A stretch of DNA of 64,000 nt, from positions 28,072,774 to 28,136,773 of the forward strand of contig NC_065555.1 in assembly GCF_022605725.1 (NCBI RefSeq), given 5' to 3'. Within the stretch, counting starts at the first letter, position 1. Every line of letters starts with the position of its first letter. The stretch is from Anthonomus grandis grandis (lineage: Eukaryota; Arthropoda; Insecta; Coleoptera; Curculionidae). The translations under genes were made by a program, and so were the position numbers. This document shows positions 21,608-33,340 of this stretch, piece by piece. The notes beneath the pieces are model-generated. The model was given only the letters and a program-made list of their open reading frames with translations, did not search any database and was not told the origin of the DNA.

Positions 21608-21844
21608 AGAATTTCTAATGCAGTTTTTTGTTACAGCCTCTTCTTAATGGAATGGAATGGAAGTTAGCCAATACCGTCCTGATCTGCAAGCAGGCCGAAT
21701 TAGCTAAATACCCGAAAAGTTACAGGCTCATCCATGGAGAATAACGTGGAAACGTGATGACTAAGTGATCTAGAAGCCAGTACTGAAAGATTTCAGGTTA
21801 TGCCTCCCGGACAGTTTCGATTCCGGCACGACTCGTAAACTTAA
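21608..21844. other. No gene seen
   Basis: Short spacer between repeat copy B and the next mariner remnant. Confidence 0.4.
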
Positions 21845-22895
21845 AAATAATTTTATTTCAGCAAATCTTCGAAATGTCCTCCGCTAGTCAACTGACAAGA
21901 GCCTAATAGATCTACAAATTCCTGCTGCATATTTCGAATAATTTCGGGAGTTTATCGGGAGTTGATGCGTTTTTTTAAATCATTTAAATTTGCCGGTTGG
22001 ATTTTAAATACATCATCTTAACTAATACATCTCCTTTAAGGTATCCCCCTAAAAAAAGTCTAATGGTCTTGGATCGGGTGATCATGGTGGCCACTCAATT
22101 CACTCCTTCCAATCCATCTGTTTGTTTGAATAAGTTCGAACTTCCACAGCAAAATGGGGGTGAGGAAGCACCATTTTGTTGGAATTAGATGTTATGGTAT
22201 GGAAAATCCGGACGTTCGTGTTCGTGGAATAAGTTTCTCTTCTTGAAAACTTAGATATCTCTCACCTAATAAATTTTCTCCAAAGAAGAAAGGACCAAAA
22301 ATAATGTCACTAACAACGCCAGCCCACACGTTTATTTTTCGATTGAATTGTGGATTTATTTCCCTTATCCGTGGATTTCCATCATTTCTGAGTATTTACG
22401 CCACGATTCAAGCAGAAAGTGACTTCATCGGAAAAAAAAGATATTTTTCATTAAATTTGGATTCTCCAAACATATATTTTGCAAAAGGTCACCAAATTTA
22501 ATGCGCCTCTTAAAGTCTTCTTCTAAGAGTTCTTGATGAACTTGCATCTTATTAGGGTGGTATTTATTCGTATGCAGTATGTTAAGAACACTTGTTTTTC
22601 CGATACCCGTGTTCTTTGATACCAGCCTAGATGCTACATGCTGATTATCTTGAACCGCCAATAAAACTTCTAACAGCTATATATTGTCATCAAGTTGAGG
22701 ACGACCACATCTAGAAACATCTTTTACATGACCGAATCGACCAAACTTCTGCTCAATCTTGCTAACTGTCGATTCCGATATTAGCGGACGATTGAAATAT
22801 TTTGAATTAAATAATTCAGAAACTTCTAACTCGATGATCGTAGCCAATCATCATCAAGATTTCTATGCGCTGTGTTTCAGTAAGCTGCATATTAA
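21845..22895 (-). pseudogene. Mariner-like transposase remnant
   Basis: The minus-strand start MQLTETQRIEILMMIGYDHR lies near 22890. The segment TGIGKTSVLNILHTNKYHPN then KMQVHQELLEEDFKRRIKF (22600-22480) matches the second HTH region of DUF4817-type transposases. Near 22100-22040 the third catalytic region is readable as EWPP, then SPDPRPLDFF with stops. Multiple frameshifts and a missing middle leave no function. It belongs to the same broad family as the elements at 5434 and 24100, but is a distinct lineage. Confidence 0.75.
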
Positions 22896-23719
22896 TGTAA
22901 TTTAGTGTTAAACGAAAATAGACTAAAAAACTAGCGAAACGCTATCAAAATACACAGAGAACTGTTAACAATAATAACTATTGATATTAATTATTCTCTT
23001 CCCGCGTCATAAATCCAAAGCCTACTATGAAGCTATGCCGAAATATTTAACTTTCAGATTTTGAATGAGAATAACTCCAAAACGCTTGGATTTAGGTATA
23101 GTACATGCTACATGAAAAATATTTACAATTGTAAGGGCAATATAAAAATGCAATAAAAAATTTTTTAGCATAGCTTTCTTGAGACACTCTATAAAACTTT
23201 TTTTTCGCAAAGTATCTTCCAAAAAAAAAATAAAATCGATGAGTTCGAGCGACTTTAAAAGAATTTTTTTTTACGAGATTTCGAATATACTCGAAGATTT
23301 GAATTGATCCCTGTATATACTCTAAAGCAAACGGTTTGTTGTGACTATTTTCCGCCGTTTGAGAGGAAATATATGTGCTTTAAGCAAAATAAATTCAGTT
23401 TTCTCAATGTAAAAGCCAAATCAATATGAGGTACGATATTTCCAAAATAAATTACCTTAAATATCTGAATAATCCTCAAAATGAACGCTACTAAGACTAT
23501 TTTGTAATTTAATGTTGTAAAATTTCGCACCGAAACTATGGAACTAATGGAAAAGATCAACAGTCAAGTAGGAAGCAAACCTTATTTTAATACATTTTTT
23601 TCACAACGTTGACATTATATTTTTGTTATGGTGAGTTTATCGAAAAAGTTTAGGTCATATCTCTAGAATCCCAGAAAGTAAGATTTCAGTTACAAAATTT
23701 TTTGAAATAAAAGTAATGG
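22896..23719. other. No gene seen
   Basis: AT-rich. It may contain the 5' end of the mariner remnant and the upstream part of the BEL/Pao element, but nothing can be read reliably. Confidence 0.4.
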
Positions 23720-24099
23720 TTTGCTATCTATTGGTAGTCAACAAATCAAGTATAACAACAAAACTTCGTGTTGTATTCGACGCTAGTGCTAAGATTAGTA
23801 GTGGCATTTAATTAAGTAATGCGCTAAAAGTAGGACCTGTTTAGAACGAGTTATTTGATATTCTGGTTAGAGTTCGTTAAAATGAAATCATCTTAATAGT
23901 ATACAACACTAAGAAGTATAGACAAATTAACATGATTCCTGAACAAATAGATTTACAACAGATGGCATGATAGATATACAGAGCATTTTCGCTTAAATAC
24001 GGTAACTTATGGGACTACTTCAGCGTCTTTAGCCACTAGATATTTAAGGGAAATAGCGTAAACCAAAGTCTATATATTTCATTTTTATATATTGAAATA

Positions 24100-25058
24100 T
24101 ACAGTGCATCCGTAAAGTAGCGGATAAATTCAACAAAAAAGAAATGGACCGTTTCTGAAAAAAATTATCAAACCCGTCGACTTCAATATTTGATTTAGGG
24201 GTTTTCTACGTGGAAATTTTATATACAGGATGACTTAAAAAAATATATGACGTCATCAATATGTTTTTTAAATGGAAATCACCATTTTTTAATGCAGAAT
24301 TAGAAAGAACGCATTTTTTTACAAAGCATATGGTACAAATGAATTGTGGTTACATAAGTAGTTTTGAACGAAAAATTATTATAAAATGTAAAATTAAAGA
24401 AACACCTATCTAAATGAAATGTTCGAATTGAGCACCGTTATCAACCTGACAATAACCAAGACGATTTAAAAATTCTTTTTGAGCGTTATCAGTGACATCT
24501 GCATCTCTAATTTCTTGGCGTATTTGTTCTTTTAAATTTTCTAAACTCACTGGTTTAGTGATATACACTTTACTTTTTAGGTATCCCCATAAAAAGTTAT
24601 CGGGGGGATTTAAATCTGGCGATCTGGATGGCCATTCAATGAACCCTCGTCTACCTATCCAACGATTTGGAAAAACTTCATTGAGAAAATTTCAATCTAA
24701 GTAAAGCATAATGTGGCGGAGCTCTATCTGGCTGAAAAAAACGATCACGTTGGTGCATGTTCGGTTCTTCCAAATCTGGATACAAAGTTATCAGAGCGGG
24801 GATAACATCATTTTGAAGAAAGTCTAAATACCTCTCTCCAGGGAGAGTATCATCAAAAAAGTAAGATCCTCAAACTCTTCCTTCTACTATACCGCACTAC
24901 ACATTGAATTCACGAAACTTTGCTTCAACTCTGTTTACCATGCTTTGGCTAATAGACGATCGATCAGGATGAGTTACATTAAACAACTGAACCACCTCAT
25001 TTTGAGTACGCAACATTGCATTTTTATTGAATTTATCCGCTACTGTATGGCTGCACTA
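24100..25058 (-). mobile_element. Internally deleted mariner-like element
   Basis: The ends read TACAGTGCATCCGTAAAGTA and, inverted, TATAGTGCAGCCATACAGTA, both continuing GCGGATAAATTCAA, with TA flanks. At 959 bp it is too short for the full gene. It interrupts the BEL/Pao RT between conserved motifs. Confidence 0.85.
24417..25030 (-). pseudogene. Mariner-like transposase, internal deletion
   Basis: On the minus strand an HTH piece (NEVVQLFNVTHPDRSSISQS) leads almost directly to a segment just before the second catalytic Asp (LPGERYLDFLQN). Then come RAPPHYALLRLKFLN and the third catalytic region RWIGRRGFIEWPSRSPDLNP. The frame ends GYCQVDNGAQFEHFI near 24417. The second-to-third Asp spacing is 36 residues. 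The region containing the first catalytic Asp is missing, so the copy is non-autonomous. Confidence 0.8.
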
Positions 25059-25640
25059 TATAGACTTTGGCATAATGATTTAAAGGATAAATCACCGCAA
25101 GTGACTAGAAGTATATTGAGGTCTTTCTACGTGGGCGCTTTTATTAGGAGATTTTCTTCTATTCTAGAATGGGTTTGAGCTGCGTAAATGCAGGTCGAAT
25201 AAAATTTAAGTGTTTGATGCCTTGTCAAATCGTAATAGTAATAATTTATCCAAACTTTTATATCCGAAAGAGTGAGCCCAAAAAGACATGGGCGTGTTTT
25301 GGAATTCAAAACAAGACACTTGGCACACTTGCCAAGGATATTCTATTAGTTTGAAACCAGAGCGTAATCCGGTTGCAAAACGGCGGATATTATCAATTAA
25401 TTTTTTACTGATATTCAATCGGCTAGTATTGGTCAGACCTGTAACTGTTTGGACAAAAATAATTATGACAGTTGCAATTAGGGTGGGATGAGTCTATTCC
25501 AGCAGATCTATTAACTCGCAGATATAGTTTATACAATAGGGTGGAGTCTTGGCTTCTATCACAGTCACAGATTTACAGAATACCAGATGCGAAAGATCGC
25601 GGGTATAAGCTCCCGATATTCGATGCCCTTGAAAAGGATG

Positions 25641-27640
25641 GTTTGGACTAGCCGCACCAATGCATTTTTAAGTTTTTTTTTGTAGGGATAGATGTTCTGC
25701 ACTATAATTTCGCTGGGATATTATAATGCATTTATAATGTCAAAATAGAAATAGGCTTAAATAAAACAGAATGTAAGGGTTCTTGAGTACATTTTTATTT
25801 CATTTAACAGATTTAAGGATCTTATTTAATAAAACATTAAAGATGAAACAAAATTTTTAATTTTCTTTTAGTTTTATCTGATTTTTTGGCCGATGCTAAA
25901 TCTCTGTTGGCGAAAGGAAAGTTATCACATGGGTGAGTAAAATTAATGCTTTTCATTATCTCGAAATATTAACTTATTAACTCATCTTTTGGAAATCTAA
26001 ATAACGTCGTTATATAATCCAAAAACGAGCCTGTTTTTGGATTTGAGGTTAGCTTAGAGTGTAGACCATTGACAACATATCTGGTAAACAAATATCATAA
26101 GCGAATAGGCATGTATATTTAAAATCAATATAGTCGAGTTCTTTAACTTTTTTAACTAGATAATGTAGAAAACAACTCACTTTTTAAAACTTAATTAATA
26201 GTTTATTTGAAGTAGAAACCCTTAAACCGACAACACTGAATTGACAGCTGATTAAATCAGATGAATGTCGGCCATGTTTTAATGATGACGTGAACGCAAA
26301 GATTCGTTGATCGAACTATACTTTAAATATCAGGTTAATATCTACGTTAAATACCAGAATATCAGGGCGATTTTGGACAGTTTCTTAAATTATTATTATT
26401 ACTATTATTATTATAAAATTAAGATAAAATGATATTTCTGGTATATGCCAATTAGATATTCTGGCTAAATTAATGTAATATGTTTGTGCTGTCTGAGTCG
26501 CTTAATATTAGTAACTGTATACTTTGCGGGTCATTACCAATAACCAAAATGTCTATTTTTTCTGTAGTGCGTTTGCTCTGCCGCTTCTCCTTATTAGCCT
26601 AAACTATCATTTGTTTTTGTCACACGTGTAAGAATGTTGCATCCCAACTAATCGATTAAATTTTCTAATGCATGCAAGCATTTCTCTTTTCACGCATTTT
26701 TTTATTCAAAACAGATGTTCTCGAAGATATCTCTTATTGTAAAAACTGACCGGCAAGTGAAAATGTTCACATATAGGAAGTGACAACTTTGGTAATCAAA
26801 GTGGGACAATAATAATTATTATGAATGCGCTGATAATAGGAGAAAATGATTCTTTGTATATGCTAAACTGGTTTACAGACGAGTCTCATAAAATCTTAAT
26901 GTTCTTTTTCCTGCATGCGATATTTTTTGACTTCCTCTATCATTGGGTTATGAATTTTTTAATAAAACATATCACTAGGGCATATTATAGCATTTTTATT
27001 TTCCGAATTCGCAACTATTCTATTTTCCTCCCGTCACAAAGGGGTATTACATTAAAATTCAAAGTACGTACTGTTTTCTGCATTGCGAACTGCATAAACC
27101 AAGAAAGTACTTACCGATGGGTATGGGTGGATTCAAAAAGAACCTTGAAGAAGGTTAGTGACTGGGCAAGGCACTCGACTTAAGTACGGTCAGGTAAACA
27201 ACGAACAAAACGCTCATTATAATCTGACTTTCCATGAAAATTAATGTTTAAATTGGTTTCGTTTGTGCTGGTCTGTGACCCTTTCAGCTTTGCGATTATG
27301 TCGGAAGAGGTTTGAAGATGATTAAGTAGTTTTCTTTTGTTTGTTTTTATATTTTATTAGAAGAGATTGTATTTTTTCTATGTAAACATCAAAATTAATG
27401 GTAATTTGTATTTATTTATTCACGAGATGATCGTATTTTAAATGATAAATAATCCTATCCTGCTAAATAAAATTATATAGCAAACCCCAAGAAATCAGTC
27501 TTGTCTTTACAGACTATGAAGGAAATTTTCCTTCTCTCTTCGAGCTATTTAGTTATACCGTATGTTAAAAAAGTCCCGGATCTCCTTAATAATTTGTGAA
27601 CACGCCCTTTTATCAAAAAGTGTCCCAAATAAAAAATATA
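25641..27640. other. No gene seen (2 kb)
   Basis: AT-rich, with a TTA/ATT microsatellite at 26391-26415. An open frame at 26821-27183 gives a low-complexity, hydrophobic translation without recognisable motifs, and I do not consider it a gene. A TACCGTATGTTAAAAAAGTC tract near 27556 could be a mariner-type tip, but no partner was found. Confidence 0.45.
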
Positions 27641-28091
27641 GATCTACGTAAAATAAAAATATGGTTAGACACATTTAAGCTCTTACTCAATATATCTAAA
27701 ACATTATAATGCAATTTCTTTAACTGAAGCAAACCGCCCAACATTCCATTCTTTGGATGTAGGTTACGATACTCAACATGAAGATGTAATTAAAGAGGTC
27801 TCTTTTACTAAATATTTGGGTGTTACAGTGGATAAGCATTTAAAATGGAGCGAACATATTTTAAATCTAACTAAGAATATTCGAAACATATTACGAACAT
27901 TTTATATCTTAAGGCAAATTTTATGCAAAAAATTATTAATATCCGTATATAAATCTTTGGTGGAGTCACTTATCAGATATGGTATTGTTGTATGGGGAGG
28001 TCTGAATCAAAACTCTTTAAATTCCTTAAACGTAGTGCGGAACTATATTTTAAAAGTTGTGTTTTACTCCAGCGACATTTTTGATGTCTGA
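27641..28091 (+). pseudogene. LINE reverse transcriptase C-terminal fragment
   Basis: It reads LRKIKIWLDTFKL, then, after a frame change, SFTKYLGVTVDKHLKWSEHI and LLISVYKSLVESLIRYGIVV followed by WGG. These are the thumb-side motifs of Jockey/CR1-type LINE RTs. It ends abruptly next to the left end of Harbinger 2 and lacks the catalytic region. Confidence 0.75.
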
Positions 28092-28170
28092 TTAATCTAT
28101 GTATTATGGTCCGTTTACACGCTTATGCAATTTTGCACAAGTCAATTTGTGCAAATTTGTACAAATTTGA

Positions 28171-29275
28171 CTGAATTGAGAGGCGGTTTAGACGCTCATG
28201 CCATCTGCATCAATTGACATGTTCAAACATCAGTTTGTTTGTTTTGGGAGATGTAGGTCTCAGAGTTTGTCGATTGAGCATGGAGTGCCTCAGGGATCCG
28301 TTCTCGGGCCTATCCTGTTTCTTATATTTGTTAATGACCTACCAACTTGTCACCCTGATTGCACTTTCTATTTGTATGCTGATGATACTACATCCCTGTG
28401 TACTAATAGGAGTTGCGCAGACATTTCGCTCAAGGCTCAAGAATCTTGTTTTCAGTTTAGAGACTGGGCCGTTTCCAATAGATTGTGCTTAAATGAGTCC
28501 AAAACTCAAAATATAATTTTTTCCCTTCGGGACGTTGATTCCCAGCAACAATCTTTAGATGTGTCTGTGGATTTTCTGGGTGTTAGATTGGATAGTGGTT
28601 TGACGTGGCAAGGTCACATAGATGAATTGTCAACCAAATTATCAAGGTGTACTTTCCTGATTTCAGCGCATATGCACAGGATTTTTGCATTGCAACGTCG
28701 ATGTCTGCGAGTGATTGCGCAGATTGGATACAGGGATTGTTGTAGGGTCCACTTCAGGCTTCTGAGAGTTCTCACCTTACCAAGCGCCTTCATACTTCTG
28801 TGCCTTGTATTCATTAGGGAAAACCTACCCAGGTTTGCGACTCATGCTAGCACTCACAGTCATGACACCAGAAATAGCGGCTCCTTGGTGGCACCATTTA
28901 GGAGACTCGAGCGTACCCGTAATGGCGTGTCTTATTATGGAATTAAGTTCTTTAATGTCCTGCCGGTCTCCGTTAAGGATTTGCTTCTTAATGCTTATAA
29001 GACAAAGGTAAAACATTTTTTAGTCACCAATGCTTTTTATTCATTTGAGGAATTCCTGAGCTCAAATTTCAGTGCTATTGCATAGGCTGGGTCTCTTGAC
29101 TTTTAGTGTTAAGTGTATTTAAGCATTACTTTTTAGGCTTATATGTGTTTTATTTTTGTTCTTAGGTAAAACGAATTTTACAGTTTAATACTTTTATTTG
29201 GAGTTATATTTTTGACTGACTTGTGTAAAAGCTTTATACTTTTTGGCATGAATAAATAAATAAATAAATAAATAA
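28171..29275 (+). mobile_element. 5'-truncated LINE 1 with (AAAT)n tail
   Basis: It is flanked by the 10-bp duplication ACAAATTTGA (28161-28170 and 29276-29285) and ends in a TAAATAAATA tail at about 29249-29275. The copy is truncated at the 5' side and holds only the RT palm to the C-terminus. Confidence 0.88.
28198..29085 (+). CDS. LINE reverse transcriptase fragment (Jockey/CR1-like)
   Basis: This open frame of 295 codons is a fragment without its real start. HGVPQGSVLGPILFLIFVND at residues about 28-47 and FYLYADDTTSL at about 57-67 are the RT catalytic motifs. VDFLGVRLDSGLTWQGHI follows. About 35-40 residues that normally follow appear deleted in frame before SAHMHRIFALQRRCLRVIAQ. The C-terminus (LPVSVKDL, then KTKVKHFLVTNAFYSFEEFL) is complete to the stop. 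Despite the open frame it lacks the endonuclease and N-terminal RT and cannot be functional. Confidence 0.85.
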   Translation: MPSASIDMFKHQFVCFGRCRSQSLSIEHGVPQGSVLGPILFLIFVNDLPTCHPDCTFYLYADDTTSLCTNRSCADISLKAQESCFQFRDWAVSNRLCLNESKTQNIIFSLRDVDSQQQSLDVSVDFLGVRLDSGLTWQGHIDELSTKLSRCTFLISAHMHRIFALQRRCLRVIAQIGYRDCCRVHFRLLRVLTLPSAFILLCLVFIRENLPRFATHASTHSHDTRNSGSLVAPFRRLERTRNGVSYYGIKFFNVLPVSVKDLLLNAYKTKVKHFLVTNAFYSFEEFLSSNFSAIA

Positions 29276-29585
29276 ACAAATTTGAGCAAGACAGTTTAAA
29301 GACAGACCTTCACCATAGACTACTTTGCCTTCTGTCAGCAGCAAAAAAAACTACGTTTTGAATTGTTTATTTATTGAAGTTAATAATATCTGGAAATGGA
29401 AAATATTGATGAGGTATTAATTCTCGGTACGGTTGCAGTTTGTGTTATTAAAAAGAAACTTAAATTAAAGGAAAAAAGAAGATGGTCCAAGCCTTGGTTG
29501 CTAAAAAGGTATCTGCTTTCGCACACCAGTTTAATTGCTGAATTTCGCAATGAACCTAATGATTTTCGTAATTATTTGCGTATGG

Positions 29586-32021
29586 TTGCTCAAGTGTTGT
29601 CATATCTTCTGAAGTCCTTGTTTCTAATCAATCTGATCATTATCCTCAAATTTTTGTTTTTAAGAGACAGATGGAGGTTCCCCAATGTGGTATGGTTGTG
29701 AAGCGACGAAAATTCTCAACACACAACATGAATCGATTTTACAATATGCTGATGTCGGAGGCATGGGAGGAGGTCTATTCTGCTGAAGGAGTTGAAGGAA
29801 AATATAATACTTTCTTTCATATTCTCTTCTATTATTTTGATTTGGCTTTTCCAATATGTACGACTAGGTTGAAAAATAAGAAGCCAACCTGGATTACACC
29901 AGAGATAAAAAGATATTCAAACTACATAAAAGATCTCTATGTTTGGTACAAATATACTAATTCTAGGGAACACTACGTTACATACAAACATGAAAGGAAA
30001 CAATATCGACGTTACATCTCCTCTTATAAAAAGTCTATAAATGATAACAAAATCTAAAATTCAAAAAACAAGATAAAATCAGCATGGTTAATCATAAAAT
30101 CTGAGTCAGGTAAAAATAAAACTAACAACAATATTGTTTTAAGGGAAGATGGTCAGTCCATTGAAAACCCAGCTTTAATCACCGAATTATTTGCTAAACA
30201 TTTTACTCTTGACCATCAACAAAGCTGTAACTCCAATATACATGACTTGCATAATGATTATCCAACCATATTTCTCAATCCTGTTAATTTTCAGGATATC
30301 TTTAAGATATTGATGAACCTTCCAAATAAATTTTCCTCTGGCTTGGATGAAATTCCGGTATTCGTCTTAAAGTTTGTTGGGATTCACTTAGCCGGACCCA
30401 TTTCCAATGTGATCAATGAGAGTCTTTCTACCCACATTTTTCCTTCTGCTCTTAAGCGAGCAAAAGTTGTGCCTGTTTTTAAGAAGGGAGAAAAAACGAA
30501 TATTGCCAACTATCGGCCAGTATCCGTATTACCATCCATATCGAAGGTATTTGAAAGGGTTATCTATCAAATAGTTATGAATTATTTAACTCACCATCAA
30601 ATAATAAATAAACACCAATACGGATTCGTTCCCAAAAGATCGACGGAAATGGCCATTTATAGTGCAATACAATATATTATGGAGAATCTTGAGAGAAAGG
30701 CCAGTGTAGCTGGACTGTATTTCGATTTGTCTAAGGCGTTTGACACGGTTGACCATTCCTTACTGCTGGACATCCTGGAACGGTATGACATCAGGGGTGC
30801 AGCATCTAAATTACTCAGTTCATATCTAGAGCAAAGAGAACAAATAGTTTGTGTGACACATTCCGGCTCACCAACGTTTTCCCGCCCTCAAATTATAGGA
30901 AGAGGTGTGCCTCAGGGCTCAATCTTGGGACCTGTGCTCTTCCTATTATATGTCAATAGCTTGCCTGAGCTGTTCCCTTCTGATATGATTTGTCAATTCG
31001 CCGACGACACATCAGTTATAGTTGCCAGGAAGACAGTGGCAGATCTTTCACGGGGCTGCTCATCCGCAGTGGAGCGCATGAGGACCTGGTGTCTGGACAG
31101 TAAGTTGTCTTTGAACTCTGGTAAAACGGGGTTAATTAATTTTTCGAAGGCCAATATTGTCTCAGAATCTCTACTTGTGTGGTCTGGTGGGCAGTCAATC
31201 CCTGTAGCCAATAGTATTAAATTCTTAGGAATACACATTGACCCCAATTTAAATTGGGAGAAACATATTAAAAACCTTTATTCCAGATTAGCTAGCTTGT
31301 ACGGATTGATTAGAAGATTAAGAGATGTAGTGTCTGAGGTATCTCTTCGCCTATTTTATTTCGGACAGGTACAGTCGATCTTACAATATGGTATCTGTTT
31401 TTGGGGATCTGCAAGAGGAGCTCTAGAAATATTTAGAATGCAAAAGCGTATCATTCGTTGTTTATTGGGCATGACCTACAGAACTTCCTGTAGACCTTAC
31501 TTCTGCAAACTAAAAATACTCACCCTTCCCTCCTTATACTTTTCTTCCTTGGTGTTATTTGTGAAGAGACACAATCATTTGTTTGTTGAGAATAGGGAAA
31601 TGTACGCTGAGGATGTGACTATGATTACACGACATAGAAGCGATCTCCGCATTCCATTGCATAATTCAGCTTACTATGAAAGAGGTTCTCATTATATGGC
31701 CATCAGGGCTTATATAATGCTACCTGCTGATATTAGAAGCATTGAATCTACAGTCCAATTTAAAAAAGCTGTTTACCACTGGTTTCAGATTAAATGTTTT
31801 TATAATTTTACTTTTGGATAATAATTTTAACTTGTGTTAGATATTTAGAATATTTATTTTAAATTTTGTTATTTTGTTTATATAAGTATATTGCCTCTAT
31901 GAATTCTAGATAAGAAAAATTAATGTACCCTATGGGAGCTAGATCCTCCTTTGTATGACGTTGCTTTGTCGTCCTGTATACGATTTTGTTGGCAAATAAA
32001 GGATATTATTATTATTATTAT
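29586..32021 (+). mobile_element. LINE 2, 5'-truncated, nearly open
   Basis: It is flanked by the duplication TATGG (29581-29585 and 32022-32026) within the Harbinger 2 exon. The 3' end is an (ATT)n tail at 32004-32021. The element starts within the end of the endonuclease domain. Confidence 0.9.
29587..31821 (+). pseudogene. LINE 2 ORF2: endonuclease end, RT, one nonsense codon
   Basis: A single frame runs from the truncated 5' end to TAA at 31821, broken only by TAA at 30055. SNQSDHYPQIFVF near 29626-29665 is the C-terminal motif of an APE endonuclease. The RT has KRAKVVPVFKKGEKTNIANY, LYFDLSKAFDTVDHSLLLDI, RGVPQGSILGPVLFLLYVNS and CQFADDTSVIV (catalytic FADD). Then comes IKFLGIHIDPNLNWEKHIKN and the C-terminal Cys/His region ending in CFYNFTFG. 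It is similar in layout to LINE 1 at 28198 and belongs to a Jockey/CR1-like clade. It is the least damaged coding region in the window. Confidence 0.9.
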
Positions 32022-32326
32022 TATGGACGAAACCACACATCAACATTTGCTTGATTTAGTTACACCAGCAATTTTAAGAACAGACTCGGTAATGAGACGT
32101 GCAATTACCCCCCATGAAAGACTTTTAGCTATATTGAGATTTTTGGCAACAGGGAGAAGTTACGAAGATTTGAAATCTTCAACATGTATTGCCAAAGCAG
32201 CACTTAGTGCTATAATTCCCGAAACATGTGACGAAATTTATACTGTATTAAAAAAACAATATTTAAAGGTAAGTGTAATTAAGTTTCTATATTAACATAT
32301 TAACATATTATGTTATTAACTAATAA

Positions 32327-32777
32327 TTATTCAAAGTTGTGAAACAACTGGGCAGCAGTTTCAGTATTAGATGAGGGCTGAGAGTTGAATGGGGGTTGAG
32401 CGTTGATGTTGGGGTAACTGTTGTAAGTAGATGGAATGTTATATGACTGTTGAGCATTTTGTGGCACCTGTTGATTTTTTGGAGCTTGCTGAATATGCAA
32501 AAAACAAATTCGATTTAAATTTCCTAATTCAGCCTCATAGAACAAACACATCGTTGATTAATTTTTCAGCATAGATAGCTTGTTGTGGAGGGAGGTCTCT
32601 TAATTTTGATGCCCCTACTTTTCTAATATCACTAAATTTATCAGTATTAACTGTCGGCTGTTCCTTTAAACGTTTGCCAATCGCTTCCAGCACTTCATCG
32701 CATTTGTCATTGCCTCTTCGGGATGCTTGAGATCGCTTGGAAGATATTTGTGATGTACTTGTAGATGAACATGGCAT
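32327..32777 (-). pseudogene. Harbinger 2 BESS-type exon (antisense, in transposase intron)
   Basis: The minus strand reads MPCSSTSTSQISSKRSQASR, then a BESS motif (KVGASKLRDLPPQQAIYAEK, then LIND). After a frame change near 32550 it continues FEAELGNL and a Gln/Pro/Asn-rich tail ending TETAAQLFHNFE. It lies entirely within the transposase intron (32269-32900), as in Harbinger 1. The MADF exon would lie beyond 33340 and is missing with the right end of the element. Confidence 0.75.
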
Positions 32778-33340
32778 GGGTGCTAAAGATACATCGTTGT
32801 TTAAAAATAATGCTTTATTATTGTAAAAAATGTACTTGTACCTATATTAAATTTTTATATTAGGTTTCATGTTAATTAATATTTATATATTTGATTTTAG
32901 TTCCCCACCAATGCCACTGAATGGAAGAAAATATCAAATGATTTTGAAGTTAGATGGAATTTTCCTCATTGCTTGGGAGCTGTAGACGGGAAGCATGTAC
33001 AAATTGTTGCCCCTTCTGGAAGTGGATAATATTATTTCAATTATAAAAAAACTCACAGTATTGTTTTAATGGCGATTGCTAATGGTAATTACGAATTTGT
33101 AATGTGTGATATCGGAACTAACGGCCGAGTTTCTGATGGAGGAGTAATCGATAATACTATATTTATGAAAAAATTACTAGAAAATAAATTAAATTTACCG
33201 GGAGCAAAACCATTAGGTGAGGGTGAAACACCATTGAATTACGTATTTATCGGAGATGAGGCATTTGCTTTAAGGCCAGATTTTTTAAAGCCATACAGTC
33301 AAAAGGAACTTGATTATGACTTATGAATGAATGATTATGT

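Larger units (their letters stand above)
23720..25640 (+). mobile_element. BEL/Pao LTR retrotransposon pol fragment (interrupted)
   Basis: RT motifs occur in two blocks, 23720-24062 and 25059-25640, that rejoin in order when the mariner-like insertion (24100-25058) is removed. No LTRs, gag or integrase were seen. Confidence 0.8.
23720..25640 (+). pseudogene. BEL/Pao reverse transcriptase remnant
   Basis: The first block reads TTKLRVVFDASAKISSG near 23757-23807 and NTVTYGTTSASLATRYLREI near 23998-24058, both typical of BEL/Pao RT. After the insertion come SILRSFYVGAF (the FYVDD catalytic region, with both Asp lost), GFELRK near 25172, MGVFWNSKQDTWH near 25288 and the segment KRRILSINFLLIFNRLVLVR then PVTVWTKIIM near 25380-25470. 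These follow the family order. Several stops and frameshifts make it a pseudogene. Confidence 0.82.
29396..33326 (+). pseudogene. Harbinger 2 transposase, exon 1 split by a LINE
   Basis: Exon 1 starts MENIDEVLILGTVAVCVIKK and continues RRWSKPWLLKRYLLSHTSLI. It breaks after NYLRM at 29585 and resumes DETTHQHLLDLVTPAI at 32027 beyond LINE 2. It ends with the donor AAAG|GTAAGT at 32268. Exon 2 starts at 32901 after TTTTAG: FPTNATEWKKIS, CLGAVDGKHVQI (first Asp), VSDGGVIDNTIF, NYVFIGDEAFALRPDFL (second Asp). A TAA interrupts SGSG/YYFNYK near 33029, and the C-terminal third with the catalytic Glu is missing. This is a diverged relative of Harbinger 1, not a copy. Confidence 0.88.
28105..33340 (+). 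mobile_element. PIF/Harbinger transposon 2, with two LINE insertions
   Basis: It probably starts at 28105 with GGTCCGTTTACACGC, a Harbinger-like tip preceded by TTA. Harbinger coding sequence is spread over 29396-29585, 32027-32268 and 32901-33326, with a BESS exon on the minus strand between the last two. LINEs at 28171-29275 and 29586-32021 interrupt it, each with a duplication. The right end is missing: the sequence changes to Transib near 33340. Confidence 0.7.

Noticed and set aside
26821..27183. 120-codon open frame
   Set aside because: The translation is hydrophobic and low in complexity, without motifs or splice context. It is in a region with no other coding sign and is probably chance.
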